Of a stretch of 64,000 nucleotides of DNA, positions 33,074-40,462 are shown piece by piece. The notes below the pieces were generated by a model. That model was not told where the DNA came from, searched no databases, and saw only the letters and a list, made by a program, of their open reading frames with translations. The stretch is taken from contig NZ_CP045920.1 of assembly GCF_009660225.1 (NCBI RefSeq), forward strand, positions 1,736,001-1,800,000. Direction: 5' to 3'. How positions within the stretch are numbered: position 1 is the stretch's first letter; every line of letters begins with the position of its first letter. The translations under genes were made by a program, and so were the position numbers. The stretch comes from Pseudactinotalea sp. HY158 (GTDB taxonomy: Bacteria; Actinomycetota; Actinomycetes; Actinomycetales; Beutenbergiaceae).

Positions 33074-34357
33074 ATGATCGTGCGCTGGTTCCGGCAGCTC
33101 GACGCCCACCCGGCCAGTCGCGACGCCGTCATCGGCGCGAGCTGGCTGCTCGTCGGGCTCGCCGCGCTGCAGTTCGGCGGCTACGGCCTGTGGGGGGACC
33201 TCACGCCCTGGCAGTCGACCGGGGGCGTGTTCCTGCTCACGCTGCTGGGCATGGCCCTCATCGCGACCCGCCGCTCCCGGCGCCCGTTCGCGGCGCTCGG
33301 TGCGGGGGCGGCGGTGGCCGGGGTCGACCTGATGTTCGGCGGATCCCTCGGCGTCGTGCTCATCCTGACCGACCTGATCTACGCCGCCGTCAAATACGGT
33401 GGCGACCGGGGCGTGCGGCTGCTGTTCCGGTGGGCGCTGGTCGCAGCGATCGGCTGCGGTGCGGCCCTCGTGGTGTTCCGCCCGGACGACGGCCGGGTCG
33501 TGGTGCTCGGGGTGCAGTGGGGGCTCGTGCTGCTCGTCTCCGGGCTGTGGGGCTGGAACGTGCGCCGTGAACGCCTGCGGACCCGGGCGACGATGAGCGA
33601 GGAGCACGGGCGGGCGACGCGGCGGCTGCGTGACCGGATCGCCCACGATCTGCACGATCTCGTGGCCAACCAGATCGCCGTGGCGGGCCTGCACATCGAG
33701 GCCGCGAAGCTGCAGTCCGCCGGGCCACGCGTCGATTCCGCCGCCCTCACCCGCGGCCTCGACCAGGCCAAGCGCGGCACGGACGAGGCGCACCGGCAGC
33801 TGCGGGGCCTCATCACCGTGCTCACGGCGGTCGAGGACCTGGACGAGGTGGCCCTGATCGCCCCGGCGGAGGCACTCGAGGACCTTCCGCGGCTGCTGCC
33901 GGCCGGTCGCGCGCTGCGCTGGTCGGGGCAGGGCCGCGCGGGGCTGTGGGCCGCCCTCGACCGGGCCCCGGCCACGCGCTCGCACGTGGTCATGCGCGTG
34001 CTGCAGGAGCTGCTGGCGAATGCGGCCAAGCACGGCACGGGAGACGTCCAGGTCGACGTGGGGCCGATGCAGGCGGGGCCGGGCCCGAACGCGCAGCACG
34101 CCGGCGGGCACGGTCTCGAGGTCACGGTGACGAACGACCGGGCACCCGCCGGGCGGGTCCGGCCGGGCACTGGGATCGGGATCAGCGGGGCCGTGCTCCT
34201 GCTCAGCGGCACGGGCGCGAGCCTGGACGCCGGCCCGGTCGAGCCGGTCGAGCAGGTCGAGCCTGTCGAGCCCGGCGGGGACTCCCCCACCGGCCGGTGG
34301 CGCGCACGGTTGCGGCTCCCGGCGGAATCGGACGTGGAACGAGGGAGGCCGGCATGA
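33074..34357 (+). CDS. NarL/DesK-type sensor histidine kinase
   Basis: A 427-residue membrane kinase. The N-terminal 150 residues carry about five helices with little extracellular sequence. The HisKA_3 dimerisation motif LRDRIAHDLHDLVANQIAV has the phosphorylated His. A HATPase domain follows (LQELLANAAKHGTGDV, then GTGIGISGAVLLL). A Pro/Val/Glu repeat (EPVEQVEPVEP) sits near the C-terminus. GAGGA seven bases upstream selects the ATG at 33074. The stop overlaps the response-regulator start (ATGA). Confidence 0.85.
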   Translation: MIVRWFRQLDAHPASRDAVIGASWLLVGLAALQFGGYGLWGDLTPWQSTGGVFLLTLLGMALIATRRSRRPFAALGAGAAVAGVDLMFGGSLGVVLILTDLIYAAVKYGGDRGVRLLFRWALVAAIGCGAALVVFRPDDGRVVVLGVQWGLVLLVSGLWGWNVRRERLRTRATMSEEHGRATRRLRDRIAHDLHDLVANQIAVAGLHIEAAKLQSAGPRVDSAALTRGLDQAKRGTDEAHRQLRGLITVLTAVEDLDEVALIAPAEALEDLPRLLPAGRALRWSGQGRAGLWAALDRAPATRSHVVMRVLQELLANAAKHGTGDVQVDVGPMQAGPGPNAQHAGGHGLEVTVTNDRAPAGRVRPGTGIGISGAVLLLSGTGASLDAGPVEPVEQVEPVEPGGDSPTGRWRARLRLPAESDVERGRPA

Positions 34358-35022
34358 CGCGGGTCGTACGGGTGGTCATCGCGGACGATCACGAGGCGGT
34401 GCGCAGCGGCGTCGCGGCGATCCTCGGCACCGACCCCGACATCGAGGTGATGGCCGAGGCCGAGAACGGGTTCGACGCGCTGGCCGCCTGCCACCGGCAC
34501 GGGCCCGACGTGGCGCTCGTCGACCTGCGGATGCCGGGGACCGACGGGATCTGGGCGACCGAGCGGATCACGGCCGAGACCTCGGCGCGGGTGCTCGTGC
34601 TCACCACCTTCGACTCCGACGACCTCCTCACCCGCGCGCTGGCGGCCGGGGCCCGCGGGTACCTGCTCAAGAGCACGAGCGGCGCCGAGCTCATCGCGGC
34701 GGTACGCCACGTGGCCGCCGATCGGCACGTGCTCGACCCGGCCGTGGCCGGGGCCGTCATCGCGCGCCTCAACGCCGGGGAGCCGGCCGACCCCGCCGCG
34801 CCGGCCGGCGCGGCGGTCGACGTCGATGAGCTGACGACGCGGGAACGTCAGGTGCTCGAGCTCCTCACCCGGGGGCTGTCGAACCAGGCGATCGCCGCCG
34901 AGCTGTACATCGGGCTGACCACGGTCAAGACCCACGTCGGCGCGCTCTACGCCAAGACGGGGGCCGACTCCCGCGTGCAGCTCGCCCGCATCGGCGAGGC
35001 GAGCCTGCGCGCCTCACGCTGA
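34354..35022 (+). CDS. NarL/LuxR-family response regulator
   Basis: A 222-residue regulator. The receiver domain has the acidic pocket (IADDHEAVRSG), the phosphorylated Asp in VALVDLRMPGTDG and the Lys in LLKSTSG. The C-terminal LuxR helix-turn-helix is complete (LTTRERQVLELLTRGLSNQA, then LTTVKTHV). It partners the kinase by start-stop overlap. Its 3' end overlaps the convergent membrane-protein gene by 76 bases. Confidence 0.9.
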   Translation: MTRVVRVVIADDHEAVRSGVAAILGTDPDIEVMAEAENGFDALAACHRHGPDVALVDLRMPGTDGIWATERITAETSARVLVLTTFDSDDLLTRALAAGARGYLLKSTSGAELIAAVRHVAADRHVLDPAVAGAVIARLNAGEPADPAAPAGAAVDVDELTTRERQVLELLTRGLSNQAIAAELYIGLTTVKTHVGALYAKTGADSRVQLARIGEASLRASR

Positions 35023-35960
35023 TTCGCGTGCCGTCTCCCCTCCGGGGCGACCCGTCCGGGTCGGCCCCGCCGGGCGAGCCCGGCGCGGGCGGCCGCTGCG
35101 GCGAGACCGAGCGCGAGCGCGACGGCGACCGGGGCCACCATGAGCTCGAGCACCTGCGGAAAGAGCTGTGCGGACGCCGAGAGCATCTCGCCGACGTCTC
35201 CCCGGAGGATGCGCATCCCGAGGCCGTACTGGAGCGAGACGAACAGGGCCGGCGTCACCCACAGCGCCGCGAGCGCGGCCGCCCAGACCGCGATCTGCCG
35301 GCCGGGGCGCAGCCCGTACCAGGCCAGGGTCAGCCCGACGACGACCGCCGGGAGCCAGCGCACGACGCCCGACATGATTGCGGGGTACTGGCCCGGGCCG
35401 GAGAGCGCGGCGACCGCCTCGTTGAGCCAGTACGCGAGCGGCGTGGCCGCCAGGGACAGTCCGAGCGCGGCGGGCCCGCGGGAGGCCCGAGAGGTGAGCA
35501 GGAATCCCGCCTGCGCGAGCAGGATCGAGGCGACGACTCCGCCGAGGAGACCGAAGAAGTACAACCCCACTCGGGCGTCGACCGTCTGCCCGAGTTCCAG
35601 GCCGCGGGCCACGACCACGAAGCTCTGCGCCGTGGCGCCGGCGTGGGCGAGCAGCAGCCCGGCCGCCACGCTCCACGCGGGAAGGGCGACCCGGCTCGCC
35701 GCCGCCCGGACGGCGAGCCCGGCGGCGACCGCCGGCACCACGAGCAGCACGAGCAGCGTGATCGCCTTGTACTGGCTCACCGGCAGGAGCACGAACGGCA
35801 TGCCGCCGGGGAGGGTCTCGTTCGCCCAGAGGTTCTGGAGCGGAAGCCGGCCCCCGCCGACGAGCCACGGCAGCAGGCCGGCGGCCGCCGCCACGACTCC
35901 GGCGGCGACACCCTCGAGGGACCGGCGAAGGTGGCTCGAGGTGGCAGCGGTTTCGGTCAT
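34947..35960 (-). CDS. Polytopic membrane protein, function unknown
   Basis: A protein of about 337 residues with seven or eight hydrophobic segments (for example VVLLPVSQYKAITLLVLLVV and VGLYFFGLLGGVVASILLAQ). Its Arg-rich tail is read from DNA that also encodes the end of the response regulator. The tail after about residue 305 may be unselected sequence. No family recognised. The ATG at 35960 has a poor ribosome-binding site. Confidence 0.6.
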   Translation of the reverse strand: MTETAATSSHLRRSLEGVAAGVVAAAAGLLPWLVGGGRLPLQNLWANETLPGGMPFVLLPVSQYKAITLLVLLVVPAVAAGLAVRAAASRVALPAWSVAAGLLLAHAGATAQSFVVVARGLELGQTVDARVGLYFFGLLGGVVASILLAQAGFLLTSRASRGPAALGLSLAATPLAYWLNEAVAALSGPGQYPAIMSGVVRWLPAVVVGLTLAWYGLRPGRQIAVWAAALAALWVTPALFVSLQYGLGMRILRGDVGEMLSASAQLFPQVLELMVAPVAVALALGLAAAAARAGLARRGRPGRVAPEGRRHANQREARRLASPMRASCTRESAPVLA

Positions 35961-36053
35961 GGTCGCCCAGTCAACCACGGACCGCCCCCGGGTGTATCGT
36001 CCGAGGGACACCGCTCCCGCACGCCGAGCGGCGACTCCGCGAAGGAGCAGCCC

Positions 36054-36074
36054 ATGTCACCGGATGCGCCATGA
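36054..36074 (+). CDS. Six-codon leader frame MSPDAP, coupled to the TMEM175-type gene
   Basis: GAAGGAG at 36041-36047 is a strong ribosome-binding site. It is correctly spaced for the ATG at 36054 but too far from the ATG at 36071. The frame reads MSPDAP and stops at TGA 36072-36074, overlapping the channel gene's start (ATGA). Ribosomes terminating here could reinitiate on the channel gene. Existence of the peptide is inferred. Confidence 0.45.
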   Translation: MSPDAP

Positions 36075-36733
36075 CCGCCGCGCCGGGCCGGGAGTCGTTC
36101 GGAATCGGCCGGACCGAGGCCCTCTCGGACGGGGTGATCGCCGTCGCGATCACGCTGCTCGTGCTGGATCTGCGCGTGCCGGCCCCGGAGGCGGGGATCG
36201 GCCTGGCCGCCCGGCTCGGCCAGTTGTGGCCCAACTACCTGGCCTACGTCATCTCGTTCCTCGCGATCGGGATCCTCTGGATCAACCACCATGCGGCGCT
36301 TCGCCGGCTGCGGGCCGTGGATCACGCGGTGATCGTGGTCAACCTGCTCCTGCTGCTGTGCATCGTGGCCCTGCCGTTCACGACCTCACTCTTCGCGACC
36401 TACCTGGACCAACCGGCCGGAGGTCACCTCGCGGCGGTCGTGTACGCGGGTTCCTTCCTCGTGACCTCGCTCGTGTTCCTCGCGCTGCAATGGCTCATCC
36501 TCATGCGCCGGGCGCACCTGCTGCCCGCCGAGTTGACCCCCGCCCGGCGCCGGGCGCTCCTGCGCCGAGGCCTCCTCGCCCCGCCCGTCTACCTCGTGGC
36601 GGCGCTGCTCGGACTGGTGACGCCGTATCTCACCCTGGCCGTCTGCATCACCCTGGGGCTGTTCTACTTCATCCCCGCCGGCCGTTCGATCCGAACCGAG
36701 GCCGGCGGACCCGCGAATCCGGAGCGGCCCTGA
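36071..36733 (+). CDS. TMEM175 (DUF1211) family potassium-channel-like membrane protein
   Basis: A 220-residue protein with six predicted helices. The family hallmark RxxxFSDG appears as RTEALSDGVIAVAITLLVLD in helix 1, with Leu in place of Phe. Bacterial TMEM175 proteins form tetrameric potassium channels with a hydrophobic helix-1 gate. The Phe-to-Leu change is at a conserved position and could alter gating or packing. Its own ribosome-binding site is absent, consistent with coupling to the short leader frame. Confidence 0.8.
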   Translation: MTAAPGRESFGIGRTEALSDGVIAVAITLLVLDLRVPAPEAGIGLAARLGQLWPNYLAYVISFLAIGILWINHHAALRRLRAVDHAVIVVNLLLLLCIVALPFTTSLFATYLDQPAGGHLAAVVYAGSFLVTSLVFLALQWLILMRRAHLLPAELTPARRRALLRRGLLAPPVYLVAALLGLVTPYLTLAVCITLGLFYFIPAGRSIRTEAGGPANPERP

Positions 36734-36735
36734 TC

Positions 36736-36763
36736 GCCGGTTCCGGCCAGCTCGGTCACCGGC
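36736..36763 (+). terminator. Possible hairpin after the TMEM175-type gene
   Basis: GCCGGT (36736-36741) and ACCGGC (36758-36763) can pair around a 16-base loop, three bases after the stop. The short stem makes this tentative. Confidence 0.35.
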
Positions 36764-36785
36764 GCGGCCCCGCGGGGCGGCCATT

Positions 36786-36808
36786 CGACGCTGGTCGACG
36801 TTGGTCGA
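36786..36808. repeat. Overlapping 13-base direct repeat upstream of the aldolase operon
   Basis: CGACGCTGGTCGA is followed, offset by ten bases, by CGACGTTGGTCGA, then by the palindrome TCGATATCGA. One-helical-turn spacing suggests a transcription-factor site. No regulator gene is adjacent. The remainder of 36734-36935 shows no clear promoter. Confidence 0.4.
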
Positions 36809-36935
36809 TATCGATGAGACTAAAGACGCCTCCTACCTCGACGCTCGGTGAGCACGGTGTTACGTTGATCGTGGTCTCGGTGATGAGCGGCTGCTGATCC
36901 CGGGTAGGTCGAGCGCATGAGCGCTGGAGGCGTCG

Positions 36936-37121
36936 ATGTCGGTGCAGTCGGCTCACGAGGAGCACGCGCCACTGCCGCGCGGCCGGTGCGGGCTGCGCGG
37001 CCCGCGCCCCGCCCGCGTCGGCGACCGTCGATTCGCCGTGCTCCCCCTGCTGACAGTGCCGGCAGTGCTCGTCCCGACGGTGCTCGGAGGGACCGGGCAT
37101 CCCCGACCAGGAGGTGGATGA
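36936..37121 (+). CDS. Possible 61-residue small membrane protein or leader before the aldolase gene
   Basis: An ATG seven bases after GGAGG opens a 61-codon frame whose TGA (37119-37121) overlaps the aldolase start. The N-terminal half is charged (HEEHAPLPRGRCG). The second half contains a hydrophobic run (FAVLPLLTVPAVLVPTVLG) that could span the membrane. No homologue is recognised, and composition alone does not prove coding. Confidence 0.35.
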   Translation: MSVQSAHEEHAPLPRGRCGLRGPRPARVGDRRFAVLPLLTVPAVLVPTVLGGTGHPRPGGG

Positions 37122-37984
37122 TGCCCATCGCGCCGACCCAGGAGATCGTCTCCCGCGCCTTCGATCAAGGCTACGGCGTCGCGGCGATCAACGTCGTGAA
37201 CGACCTGAGCATGGCGGCCGTGCTGGCGGCGGCGGAGGAGCTCGCCGCGCCGCTCATCGTGCAGACCTCGGTCAAGACGGTCCGGAGCATCGGCGCCGAG
37301 GTGCTCTACGCGATGTGGCGGGCGATGGCGGCCCAGGTCGCGGTGCCGGTGGCGCTGCACCTGGACCACTGCCCCGACCGGGCCGTCATCGCGACCTGCC
37401 TCCGGCTCGGGTGGAACTCCGTGCTCTTCGACGGCTCGAAGCTGAGCGTGGAGGAGAACCAGCGCCAGTGCCGCGAGGTGGTCGAGGAGGCCCGCCCCTA
37501 CGGCGCGTTGGTCGAGGGTGAGATCGAGCCGTTCGCCCGGATCGAGGACACGGGCGAGGCGGGCATCACCCCACCGGAGCTGAGCCTGGCCGCCGCGGTC
37601 GACTTCATCCGCGACACGGGCGTCGACGTGTTCGCCCCGGCCATCGGCAACGCCCACGGGATGTACCGCGCCACGCCCACCCTCGACAACCAGCGCGTCA
37701 CCGACATCGTGGCGGCCACCGGCATCCCCGTGGCGCTGCACGGCGGGACCGGCATGAGCGCCGAGCAGTTCAGCGACCTCATCTCCCGGGGCTGCGCGAA
37801 GGTGAACATCTCCACGGCGCTGAAGATCGCCCTCATGTCCGCCGGTCAGGCCTTCATGAACGACCATCCCGGCGCCTTCGATCCGCCGTCCCAGTTCGCC
37901 GTCCAGCATGCGGCGGTCAAGGAGATGGCCGCGAACCACATCCGCATGTTCGGCAGCGACGGGAAGGCCGGGCGGGCGTCGTGA
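37121..37984 (+). CDS. Class II fructose-bisphosphate/tagatose-type aldolase
   Basis: A 287-residue zinc-dependent aldolase (FbaA/GatY/KbaY family). Zinc ligands appear in VALHLDHCPDR, the second metal region in EGEIEPFARIED, APAIGNAHGMYR, and HGGTGMS toward the end. The length suits ketose-bisphosphate aldolases acting on fructose-, tagatose- or related phosphates. AGGAGG six bases upstream supports the ATG at 37121. The HAD gene overlaps its stop, so it belongs to a catabolic unit with the DhaL and DhaK genes, where dihydroxyacetone phosphate would link the steps. Confidence 0.85.
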   Translation: MPIAPTQEIVSRAFDQGYGVAAINVVNDLSMAAVLAAAEELAAPLIVQTSVKTVRSIGAEVLYAMWRAMAAQVAVPVALHLDHCPDRAVIATCLRLGWNSVLFDGSKLSVEENQRQCREVVEEARPYGALVEGEIEPFARIEDTGEAGITPPELSLAAAVDFIRDTGVDVFAPAIGNAHGMYRATPTLDNQRVTDIVAATGIPVALHGGTGMSAEQFSDLISRGCAKVNISTALKIALMSAGQAFMNDHPGAFDPPSQFAVQHAAVKEMAANHIRMFGSDGKAGRAS

Positions 37985-38751
37985 CCACCCTCATCTTCGA
38001 CTGCGACGGCGTGCTCTCCGACACCGAGCGGGACGGGCACCGTCCGGCATTCAACCAGACCTTCGCCGAGATGAGTGTGCCGCTCGACTGGTCCGAGGAG
38101 GAGTACGCGCACAAGCTGCAGATCGCCGGCGGCAAGGAGCGGATGGCGAGCGAACTCACCCCCGAGTTCGTGCGCGCCAACGGCCTGCCCACCGACCCGG
38201 AGGGCCAGGCCGCCACGATCGCCGCCTGGCATGCGCGCAAGACGGCGATCTACACGCAGATGGCCGCGGCCGGGAAGCTGCCGCCGCGGCCCGGCGTGCA
38301 CCGGATCATCGCGGCCGCCCAGGACGCGGGCTGGACCCTGGCGGTCGCCTCCACCTCCGCCGAGGCGTCGGTCCGGGCCATCCTCGAGGCCGCCGTCGGC
38401 CCGGAGCGCGCGGCCCGCTTCGACGCCGTGCTCGCCGGCGACGTCGTCAAGGCGAAGAAGCCGGCCCCCGACATCTACCTGCTCGCCCTCGAGCGGCTCG
38501 GAGTCGACCCGGCCGACGTGCTCGTCGTCGAGGACTCCCGCAACGGTCTCCTCGCCGCGACCGCGGCCGGGCTGCGCTGCCTGCTCACCGTGAACGGCTA
38601 CACCGAGGGTGAGCCGAACGACGAGGCGATCCTCGTCGTCTCCACGCTCGGCGATCCCGACGGCGAACACACCCGCGTGATCGCGAACCGGAGCAGGGCC
38701 ACTCCCGGCGAGGTCGTCACGCTGGCCGACCTGGCCCGCTGCCTGGAATGA
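37981..38751 (+). CDS. HAD-superfamily phosphatase/phosphomutase (CbbY/beta-PGM-like)
   Basis: A 256-residue HAD hydrolase with motif I FDCDGVLSDTE, motif II in VASTSAEAS, motif III Lys in KAKKPAPDIY and motif IV VVEDSRNGLLAA, plus an alpha-helical C1 cap. The GTG start overlaps the aldolase stop (GTGA). The substrate is likely a sugar phosphate of the same pathway; phosphatase and mutase roles cannot be separated by motif. The 30-residue C-terminal extension is unusual. Confidence 0.82.
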   Translation: MTTLIFDCDGVLSDTERDGHRPAFNQTFAEMSVPLDWSEEEYAHKLQIAGGKERMASELTPEFVRANGLPTDPEGQAATIAAWHARKTAIYTQMAAAGKLPPRPGVHRIIAAAQDAGWTLAVASTSAEASVRAILEAAVGPERAARFDAVLAGDVVKAKKPAPDIYLLALERLGVDPADVLVVEDSRNGLLAATAAGLRCLLTVNGYTEGEPNDEAILVVSTLGDPDGEHTRVIANRSRATPGEVVTLADLARCLE

Positions 38752-38779
38752 CCGGACGGCTGGAACCCGAGGAGGTCCC

Positions 38780-39439
38780 ATGGATGCGGTAGGCACGGAC
38801 GTCGACCTGGTGCTGCTCACGGCGGCGCGAACGATCGTCGACCATGCGGAGGAATTCGCCCAATTGGATGCCGTCGCCGGCGACGGCGACTTCGGCTTCT
38901 CGCTGCGCGCCGGCTTCGAGGTCGTGCTCGCCGACTACGAGTCCTTCGATCATTCGAGCGTGGGCGCGCTGCTCAAGAAGATCGGGTTCACGATCGCCGG
39001 CAAGGTCGGCGGCGTGAGCGGGCCGATCTGGGGCACCGCGTTCATGCGGGCGGGTGCCGCGGCCGGCGACCGCACGGAACTGACCGGCCCCGAGGTGGTC
39101 GAGGCGATGCGCGCGGCCGTCGAGGGCGTCAAGCATCGGGGCCAGGCGGAGGTCGGCGACAAGACCCTGCTCGACGCGCTCGTGCCGGCGATCGACGCGC
39201 TCGAGGCGGCCCTCACCGCGGGCGACGACGGCGCCACGGCCCTCCAACACGCGGCCGACGCCGCGGTCACGGCCGCCGAGGGAACGCTCGGCATGCTCGC
39301 CAAACGGGGGCGGGCGGCCTATACGGGGGAACGGAGCCGCGACTCCGTGGACGCGGGCGCCACGGCCATCGGCGTCATCCTGCAGGCGATCAGCGCCGCC
39401 TGGCGCGATTCACGACACAGCGAAGGAGTCTCACCGTGA
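38780..39439 (+). CDS. dhaL: Dihydroxyacetone kinase subunit DhaL-like (nucleotide-binding)
   Basis: A 219-residue all-helical protein. The Asp cluster that holds Mg-nucleotide is present in QLDAVAGDGDFG, and the Gly-rich segment is KVGGVSGPIWGTAF. It supplies ADP/ATP to DhaK. It precedes dhaK, with its stop overlapping the dhaK GTG. No DhaM phosphotransferase subunit is in the window, so the nucleotide is probably exchanged directly (ATP-dependent) as in fused kinases. Confidence 0.85.
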   Translation: MDAVGTDVDLVLLTAARTIVDHAEEFAQLDAVAGDGDFGFSLRAGFEVVLADYESFDHSSVGALLKKIGFTIAGKVGGVSGPIWGTAFMRAGAAAGDRTELTGPEVVEAMRAAVEGVKHRGQAEVGDKTLLDALVPAIDALEAALTAGDDGATALQHAADAAVTAAEGTLGMLAKRGRAAYTGERSRDSVDAGATAIGVILQAISAAWRDSRHSEGVSP

Positions 39440-40431
39440 AGAAGTTCATCAACGATCCCCGGCAGTACGTCCCGGAGATGCTCACCGGCATCCAGCTGGC
39501 CAGCGGCGGCGCCCTGAGATACGAACCTGCGTACAACCTCATCTATCGTGCCGACGCGCCGCGCCCCGACAAGGTCTCGATCATCCAGGGCTCCGGCTCG
39601 GGACACGAGCCGGCGCACACGATGATCGTCGGCCCGGGAATGCTCGACGGCGCATGCCCGGGCGACGTGTTCGCGGGTCCCCCGGTGGAGTTCGTGTACG
39701 AGACGACCAAGCTGCTCTACACGCCGAAGGGCATCCTGCACATCGTCAACAACTACACGGGCGACCGCACCGCGTGGGAGATGGCCAAGGAGATGTGCGA
39801 GGACGAGGGCATGAAGGTGGGTGCCCTCCTCGTCGACGACGACGTGGCGGTCAAGGACTCGACGTACACCGTGGGCCGGCGCGGCGTGGCCGGCAACTTC
39901 TTCGTGATCAAGGCGACCGGCGCCGCCGCCGAGAACGGCGCCGAACTCGACGAGCTGGTGCGCATCGGCGAGAAGGTGATCGCCGGCGTGCGCAGCATGG
40001 GCATCGCGATCAGCGGCTGCACCCCGCCGCAGCGCGGCACTCCCCTGTTCGAACTGGCCGAGGACGAGATGGAGGTCGGCATCGGCATCCACGGCGAGCC
40101 GGGGCGCCGGCGCACGACGCTCGTGTCGGCGGACGAGGTGGTCGACCTCCTCCTCGATTCGGTGGTGCCCGATCTGCCGTTCTCCTCGGGCGACCGGGTG
40201 GCCCTCATGCTCAACGGGCTCGGCGGCACGCCCATCGGCGAGCTGTACCTGCTCTACGGGATCGCCCACCGCAAGCTCGCCGAGCGCGGGATCTCCGTGT
40301 TCCGCAGCTACGTGGGCGAGTACTGCACCTCCCTGGAGATGGCCGGCGCCTCGCTCACGATGCTCAGGGTGGACGACGAGCTCGCCCCCCTGCTCACCGC
40401 CCCCGCGGAGGTCTCCTACCGGGTGTTCTGA
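39436..40431 (+). CDS. dhaK: Dihydroxyacetone kinase subunit DhaK-like (substrate-binding)
   Basis: A 331-residue kinase subunit with the catalytic His in EVGIGIHGEPG at about residue 219, where the substrate carbonyl is bound covalently. The N-terminal SGSGHEPAHTMIVGPGM loop is typical. The likely product is dihydroxyacetone phosphate or a phosphorylated tetrulose such as L-erythrulose phosphate. GAAGGAG precedes the GTG. It closes the aldolase-HAD-dhaL-dhaK unit. Confidence 0.86.
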   Translation: MKKFINDPRQYVPEMLTGIQLASGGALRYEPAYNLIYRADAPRPDKVSIIQGSGSGHEPAHTMIVGPGMLDGACPGDVFAGPPVEFVYETTKLLYTPKGILHIVNNYTGDRTAWEMAKEMCEDEGMKVGALLVDDDVAVKDSTYTVGRRGVAGNFFVIKATGAAAENGAELDELVRIGEKVIAGVRSMGIAISGCTPPQRGTPLFELAEDEMEVGIGIHGEPGRRRTTLVSADEVVDLLLDSVVPDLPFSSGDRVALMLNGLGGTPIGELYLLYGIAHRKLAERGISVFRSYVGEYCTSLEMAGASLTMLRVDDELAPLLTAPAEVSYRVF

Positions 40432-40462
40432 CCGGCGGGGCCGAGGAGTGGAGGAGGCCGAC

